Source of the DNA: Pohlia nutans
Lineage: Eukaryota > Streptophyta > Bryopsida > Bryales > Mniaceae
NCBI GenBank assembly: GCA_022496805.1
Contig: CM040091.1
Span: forward strand, 14,560,336-14,624,335
Length of the DNA stretch: 64,000 bases
Direction: 5' to 3'
Shown: in pieces, positions 57,454 through 64,000 of the stretch
Layout: the number at the start of each line of letters is the position of its first letter
Position numbering within the stretch: position 1 is the first letter of the stretch
Notes under the pieces: generated by a model
The model's input: the letters and a program-made list of their open reading frames with translations, nothing else
Databases searched by the model: none
Told to the model about the DNA's origin: nothing
Translations under genes and position numbers: made by a program

Positions 57454-58361
57454 GTGTGTTCTATTTTTGATAGTAGTATGTAGTTTTTGTGTTCACCCCA
57501 TTTGAAGTAAATGAAGCTTACATTTGAAGTATGAAACATAGGACAAATATTGTTATAAAAGAAATGCCAAAAACTATCTAGACAATTATTTTTGGATAGA
57601 GGTAGTATTCTATTTGTTAAATTTTGTTTTTTGAAGAAAAATAAATTATTTGGCACATAAGTGTTGACATGTCCTTTATATATGTTGTATTTTGAAAAGG
57701 TTAAATGCAGGACCTTAATCCCCCCTACAACTAAATGGGCCGCTAGTGGGGTCATCTGTGCGTGGGGTCCCATACTGCTCGTCACAACTAATAGTTCGCT
57801 CGAACTCGTGTTCTTTGTTTTGTTTAGGTCAAAGTGTTCTATTGTTCTACTTAAACTATGAGATGTTCTACCAAAAAAAATATAGAGGATCTCAAAACAC
57901 ACGAACAGTCAAGGAACTAGAAAGTGGTGGCCAATGGGCCAAAAGAATTTTGTGTAACAATTTGGCAATGTTTTGGGCACTCCTACAAATTAGAGCTTGG
58001 TGTACATACTCAAGTACTTGTGAATGGTGTTGTATTGTAGGTTGAGGCGATCAATTGAGGGCTCACATAATTCATGGTGATTGAGTATTGATCTTGTTGA
58101 AGCCGGAGAGCATTTTTCCAACGTAATAAGAATACTACAACGCAATTTGAGTTGTTTAACTCGGATTGACATAATTCAAATTGCGTTGCAGTATTCTTAT
58201 TTTTTGATTTTGTTTTCAAAATTTTATTTATTTTGTTCTAGACAACCCGTTAAAAATGGGCAGCGACCAAAAATGGTGGCCCGAAATCAGCTGCAAGCAC
58301 AATCTAGTTATCCAATTCATTAGGGGCTAATTTATATTGAATCTGAGGAGCAGGACTGGTC
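57454..58361. other. intergenic, no gene recognised
   Basis: AT-rich. A 152-codon frame on the minus strand looks random. Contains the short hairpin 58125-58201. Confidence 0.4.
58125..58201. repeat. hairpin, 29-bp arms
   Basis: Arms 58125-58153 and 58173-58201 (AATAAGAATACTACAACGCA) with two mismatches and a 19-base loop. Confidence 0.85.
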
Positions 58362-59175
58362 AACAAAAATATTTCCTTCCCCCCCACACACACACACGTT
58401 TTAGTGAAAATGGTTCCCAAATTAAAAATCAGCTAAACTCTGATTTTCGAAAATAATAAATACACGATGTGCCTGCCCAGAAACAAAAGAGTAAAAAAGT
58501 AAAAGTAAGAGAAAGTATGTTGTTGAGAGCAGCTCCACCGCTGCTTTACCAGAGTTTCTCACACTCTAGAACCAAATGAAAAGTGCCAAAGGCCCTTCAA
58601 AAATGCCTCTTGACTCTCAATCCTAGCGTGTTTAGAAATGGTCCTTCAAATCACTATTTAGTTGACTAAATCCCGACATTTTACTTTTGATTGGTCCATT
58701 GACTATTTAGTATGCACTTTTGATGTGTGTGGGACGTGCAAGGGTGGGGACATCATGCGATGATGGTGCAATGAAATGCAATTAAGATAATTTGGTGCCA
58801 ACCTCTATACCAACCCAGTAAGGGTAAAATGACACCAATGTATGCAGCCTTTGGTGTCAAAATGGCACCAACATAGTCTGATCCAACTTTTCTGATGGAA
58901 GTGTAAATGCAAGGGCTCCTCAAATGCAAATGAATAATTTTAGCGAGTCATTTCTAGCGTGTACGAGTGGAGATGCTCTAAGTAGGTCAGAAGCAGAATC
59001 AACCAAAATATTTATAAAAATATTTTTCCCCCACCGACACACATATACGGAGTATATTTTAAACCTTATTTTTCGAAAATAATATAAATACATGATGTGT
59101 CTGCCCGGAAATCAAAAAGATTTTTAAAAAGTAAAAAGTAAAAGTGAGGAAAAAGTCTGTTGCTGCTGTAGGAGA
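58362..59175. repeat. direct repeats flanking a TIR element
   Basis: Two direct copies of about 165 bp (58362-58530 and 59009-59175) share CGAAAATAAT and GATGTG.CTGCCC. Between them 58526-58979 is a 454-bp segment with inverted ends AGAGCAKCTCCAC, a MITE-like structure. No coding sequence. Confidence 0.55.
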
Positions 59176-59571
59176 CAAGCACTCACGCAGGGCCCCGGCT
59201 TGTTCACGTCTCGCCTTCCGTCGCCGGTTGCTCCCCGTTTTTCTTTTTATTTTTGTATTGTAATCATTTGCGCACTTTCCTTTTATATTTTTAGTCACAT
59301 TTTCATATATACAATCATATAGCACCTCTTTTCTTCTCTTTTACATGAAGATCTAGTTCAGAAATGATCATCACCGGTAGCTCAATCGTGGAACAACTCC
59401 GAGGTTGTTGAAGAAGAAGCTCAGATAGATTTTTCTCTCTTGCGACATTTCACAAGTGAAGTTATCGCACAGCGATGGCGGAATAGAACACGGTGGACGT
59501 AGTCGCCATTCATTCGGTTCTTCGAAACCCTAACTCGGGAGCAAGATTGTTGGTTTCTAACCCCGTACACG

Positions 59572-62500
59572 ATGAACGCGGGACCATCCGGATTTCGTAA
59601 GCTCATCTCTTCTTCATCGGCATTTTATTTTTCGTTCTGGGGTTTACTCGATCGATGCTAGCTAGGGTTTCGGATTTTTGCTGAGAGTGAGAGTTCACTT
59701 TGGAAATGTTTCGTTTTGTGCTTTTTTGTGTTCGAAGTTGCTGTGTAATGGTCGCCTTCTTCTTGGTGTTTGAAATCAATCGCTCAATCATTCTCTTGGT
59801 GTTCAGTTTTGGTTGAAATTCTTACCGTAATTTCTAGGGTTTTGTACTCTGTTACAATAAAAGCCCTGGTAAACGGTGGTTTATTCAAAACTGAAATTTG
59901 GTGCTCAATTCTTAACTTAATGTCCTTTTTTCTGTTTGTGAATACAATTCAGACTCTTGTAGATTTTCAACATATTTCTTTTTTTGTAATTTAAAAAAAA
60001 CTTGTCGGTAGGCTACTGAAAATGCGCTTCTAATGAGCAATAATACGCCTCATGCTACAATGTCCCAGCAATGGTGATTATGATAGCAGAATTTTACAAG
60101 TAGATTAATTTTTTGAGATTTCTTTCTTGTTGGAAAGCTGTAAACGATGCGTTCTGATTTTGAGTATTGAGATTGAAGTTTGTTGGCTAGGGTTTCAAAT
60201 GAAGTTTTTATACCTGGCTTTTACATCTCTGTTTGTTATCATTGGAGCAGGACTATTCAATTCTAATGTAATGTAAGACGTTTGCAGACAATGCTCCTGT
60301 GACCAAGGGCATAGTGGCAGCGTGTGGTCTGGCCACGGTGCTGGTTGGAACTGCAAGCGGTGCCAATGGCTTTAGCCTATCTTATCAGGTATACTTTTTT
60401 TTTTTGGTTTTTTTTTGGTTTTTTTTAGAGAAATTAGAGTGATTGCTTGCCGTGGAATTTAGAGTTGAAGACGAAATGGGCTATTGCAGAATGCAGTGTC
60501 TGTTTAGAAAATGTAAAATGAGTATGAAGTTTATCTGCTTTGTGGTGAATTTTGGCTCAAGCTCATATCTGGATTACGCTTTGTGGGGTGACAGAAAGTT
60601 GTACAAAAGCTACAGCTATGGCGCTTACTCACATCTTCATGTGTGTTTTCGTCAACCCCGGAGCTCTTGTTCGGGCTCTACCTCGTCTACTTTTTCAGAG
60701 TTTTTGAAAGACAGATTGGGTCAAATAAATATCTGGTATGGTTTGTTCTACTCATTTAGCATCTTTTCGCTAGAATGTGCTTGAAATGGTTGTTCTCATT
60801 GTTTCGTGTTTCATGAACAGTGGCACTATTCCTCTCCGCCATTCTTTTTCTCAAGAGTGTCACTTTCCAGTCATTATTATTCTCAAATGGTGGTGCTTTT
60901 TCACATTAACTATGTGACTATTGTTACATGACACATTATAAAAGTTTGTCTTATTTTCAACTTGGGGCTGCTATTTACATGAACTTGTTGAACTACTGGG
61001 GTTCCAAAATCTGTGTCAACTGACTATGGGTAGAGGGGTATGGCAGTTTTTTGTGATGTTTTCATCAGCTGTCTCGACAATTCTCGAGGTGGTCGCACTG
61101 GCTGTGCTAAGAGGTACATTACTAAGATCAGTCTGTTTGTACTTCAGTAAATACCATGTAATTCACTCCTTTTGCCTGAAGGAAATTAGGTTTGACAGGC
61201 CTATATCTTGGATCTTTTACTGAGCTTTATCAGGACATAACAGTTCTTGTGGATTTTGATCTGCAGACCCTACCGCATTGACAGGAATTTTCTTGGCTCC
61301 TGGACCTTATGGCTTAATATTTGCTTCGTTTGTTCCTTTCTTCTTTGACATCCCAATATCCACCCGTTTCAAAATCCTTGGGGCGCGCTTCTCGGACAAG
61401 TCTTTTGTCTACCTTGCCGGTTTACAGGTGAAGTCTCGTCTCTTTGATTGCATTTTTTTCTGGTTTATATTTACACTTTACAACAATGTAACTTAGCAAT
61501 AGATCAGAATTTTTCATCGTTATGTTCGCATTTCTCGACTATTCTCACAGTGTGGGTTTTTCTATTGCAGCTTCTATTGTCATCGTGGAAGCGGTCGCTC
61601 ATTCCCGGAGTTTGTGGACTTCTAGCAGGGTTTCTTTACAAGTCCAACGTTTTGGGGATCAGAAAAGTGAAGGTTGTGCTCTATAGCTAATAACTAGTTT
61701 TGTTTCTCACTACAATAGCAACAGTCTTATCATCACGATGTACATTCTTCCTAGTTCAGATGCACGTTCTGTTTAGATTATCAGGGGCACTAATTGAATC
61801 GTTTTTCTCTCCAGTTTCCGGAAGGATTGGCGTCGGCAGCTGGAAGGTTGTTTGCACCACTCATGTCTGGCGTCTCTACACCACCAACAACAGCTAGAGG
61901 GTCGGCTCTTAATGGACCCGGAGGTCGTCCATTCGAGGTTTGCACTTCAGTTCCTTTTATGTCTTTGAAACTTGGCAGCTTCCTGTATTATATGTATACA
62001 ACTGGATGTTAGGTTCATACACTAGCCAGTATTCATAACACTCTAGAGCAGTGTCAATTGCCCACCCTTTTCCTATGTACTCCCTCCGTCCCAAAGTTAT
62101 TGTCATGTTTGAAAGTCATGTTTGAAAGTGCTTTTTTTAAGTAGGTCAAAAAAATACTTCCTTGTGGCTAATTTTATTTAGGTTGCAATGAACACATGCA
62201 ATGTTCTTCAATCATTCTAGTGACATAATTTGGAACCTTTTTTAATCATGTTTCTTACAATATGATCAATGAAATTGGCTTAAAGAAATACCAAACAAAT
62301 TTGTATGACAATAACTTTGGGACAGAGGGAGTAACTATATTTGCCTATAATAGTTGGCTGAGCTTTTCATTCTCGAACTCAAGATGTGATAAGATCTGTG
62401 ACAAGAAGTTGTCTGAGAATTTGAGCACCTTGGAAACCCTGATTCTTCGTTCTCCTTTCCATCTCCTTTCAAGATTGTTATGTTAATATTTAGAGTATCT

Positions 62501-62705
62501 CACCATTTATTTCAAATGAAAAATGCAGCACCGTTTTGCTGCAAGTGCACCGCCATTGAGTGCTCCTGCTCCACCACCTGAAGAGTATGTTGCAACACTG
62601 GTGGCCATGGGATTTGACCGGGACGACGCCCTGCAAGCTTTGGCGATTGCTCGGAATGACATCGCAACAGCTACAAACTTGTTACTAGAATCTCAGTTGC
62701 ATTAG
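59572..62705 (+). CDS. rhomboid-like protein with C-terminal UBA domain (RBL18/UBAC2 type)
   Basis: Eight exons: 59572-59596, 60288-60388, 60595-60735, 61047-61113, 61267-61427, 61571-61672, 61815-61937, 62529-62705. They give 897 bp and 298 residues with all phases consistent. It starts [17 protein letters not shown] and matches Arabidopsis rhomboid-like/UBA proteins throughout: [62 protein letters not shown]. The multi-pass membrane core resembles derlin/UBAC2 pseudoproteases (no rhomboid Ser-His dyad seen), which act in ER protein quality control. Residues about 255-295 are a UBA domain ([20 protein letters not shown]) that should bind ubiquitin. The acceptor at 61046 (GGCAG) is chosen because it alone preserves frame. 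A telo-box-like AAACCCTAA lies at 59525-59533. Intron 7 holds a Stowaway-like MITE. Confidence 0.93.
62080..62331 (+). mobile_element. Stowaway-like MITE, copy 3
   Basis: 252 bp with the same ends as copies 1 and 2, TA on both sides (62078-62079, 62332-62333). Located in intron 7 of the UBA rhomboid-like gene. Confidence 0.9.
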
Positions 62706-64000
62706 TTTCCCCAACTTAGAATTTGGAAAGTCTGTGGTAGCTTCCGATAGGCTATGTACGTTGTTGTGATGGAGGGTGCTTCGTAGCCCTAGCGTATATA
62801 TGCAGTGACTTGATCATTGAAGATCTAGATGTCGAACTTGGCATGACTTTATCTTAAGATATTTGTAAATTTCACTTGACTGGGTTTGGTTAGTCTACTA
62901 CCGGTACTCTACAGTACAGTGTCTCAATTCTGTTGAGTTTAGCAGCATCCAGATGTTAACGTATCAATTTGAAAAGGATATGATGTGCATGTTTTAATCC
63001 ATATTGCACTGTTCTATTTTTTCCATATTTTTCTAGCCGGTATGTTCCTGTAAGTTGATTTGAAATGTGAAAAGCGGATGGATCTATTGTTGTAGAAACT
63101 CTTGATTGCCTGATATTTGCTTACAACTTCGACAAAATTTCACAAGAATTTATTGTATTCATTGAATTGGGAGGCTGGCAAGAAGCTGGTTACTCCTCTT
63201 TTCCTCAAATTGGAGACGGAGCTGGTAGATGAAGAACCAACCTAGAACATTGTCAACACTTCCATGTTCTATCCTTATGAAGAACCCGGCAACAAGTATA
63301 CATCACTTCGTTTGAGACAAAAAATGGACATGAAAAATTACAAAATTAGGATCTTTGAGTGAGATTTTAACAAGCTGGAGAACACAGGATACACCACACA
63401 TATAGATGAGTTTTGACGAAGAAATATTTCATTTTGAACAATTTTTACTTGAAATTAAAACCCACTTTTTGACCTACTTAGTTCAAACATATACAACATA
63501 TTAGAAGGAATAGGGATCCTTTTTAAAATCATGTTAGAAAAGGAACATGCATTTTGAAGTATTATTGATTAAGATATCAAATTTTAAAGTTTCAAACCCA
63601 AAGCTACTTAATTTTATAATCAATTTTTTTGTTTATTTCAAATCTCATATAAAAAATCTCAAAATACTGAATTTTTTTATCATACTATTGAAGCAAACTC
63701 AATTATCAATTTACAACGCACTTCATGATTTTTGATTTAGTGAATTTTACAACTTATAATGCCATTTCAAAATTTGGTATTTTTGTAATCCCTTTATTCC
63801 AATTTGATTGCCGTAAACCAACACCATTTCTTTGTCTATTTGTGACATTTTGCAATAAATCATGCTTTCAGTAGCTCACTACAGTACTGCAAGCATGACT
63901 GTAATTACAAAATTGTTGTAATACACAACATGCTAGCCCCGCATGAATAGGTCTGCACCACCCCCAAACCAACACAACATCATTTCAGTCCTGGCAACCT
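62706..64000. other. 3' flank and intergenic, nothing recognised
   Basis: Probable 3' UTR of the rhomboid-like gene followed by AT-rich spacer. I see no gene. Confidence 0.4.

Noticed and set aside
57444..57902. 152-codon minus-strand frame
   Set aside because: AT-rich composition, overlaps a foldback arm and shows no motif.
60736..61046. Apparent frameshift between exons 3 and 4 of the rhomboid-like gene
   Set aside because: Using the acceptor at 61045-61046 instead of the earlier AGs restores the frame and aligns residue by residue with the family.
1..64000. CRISPR arrays, operons, bacterial-type promoters
   Set aside because: None seen; spliced genes and plant repeat types show a plant nuclear genome.

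Overview
This is a nuclear window from a land plant, most likely a moss. The genes have GT-AG introns and exons richer in GC than the very AT-rich spacers. Families include SURNod19, a UBA rhomboid-like protein and a DYW-class PPR protein. The PPR repeats and DYW tail look most like moss PPR proteins such as those of Physcomitrella; that is recognition from memory, not a search, so moss is inference. Exons below were placed by matching reading phase, splice dinucleotides and remembered family sequences.

Layout: 1-150 end of an RMA-like RING ubiquitin ligase (+). 2112-2313 a full-length but mutated U2 snRNA copy (-). 4963-7515 CCT8, the theta subunit of the cytosolic chaperonin (+, one intron). 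9863-9943 tRNA-Leu(AAG) between two inverted repeat arms. 12244-16841 a secreted SURNod19-like protein (-, four exons). 22245-28388 the mitochondrial pyruvate dehydrogenase E2 subunit (+, 16 exons). 29063-30643 a complete Tc1-type transposon whose DD34E transposase has one in-frame stop. 34188-35534 an intronless polytopic membrane protein of unknown function (-). 43642 to about 46660 a DYW PPR editing-factor gene whose upstream exon adds a PDF motif known from OSB organellar ssDNA-binding proteins (-). 48676 to about 49540 a doubtful small gene (-). 51492-54874 a phospholipase A2-like protein (-). 59572-62705 a rhomboid-like protein with a C-terminal UBA domain (+).

The genes do not form an operon or pathway. 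They are housekeeping and organelle-related genes set in spacer packed with small non-autonomous DNA transposons. Most notable are several families flanked by TTAA with ends starting CCC, as in piggyBac elements. Also present are Stowaway-like elements with TA duplications, a hAT-like element with a perfect 8-bp duplication, and long hairpins, one with 117-bp arms and a single mismatch.

The most interesting points are the predicted PDF-PPR-DYW fusion, three nearly identical 303-bp blocks in the PPR gene that differ at RNA-code residues, an animal/fungal-type Tc1 element in a plant, and the TTAA-flanked repeats.
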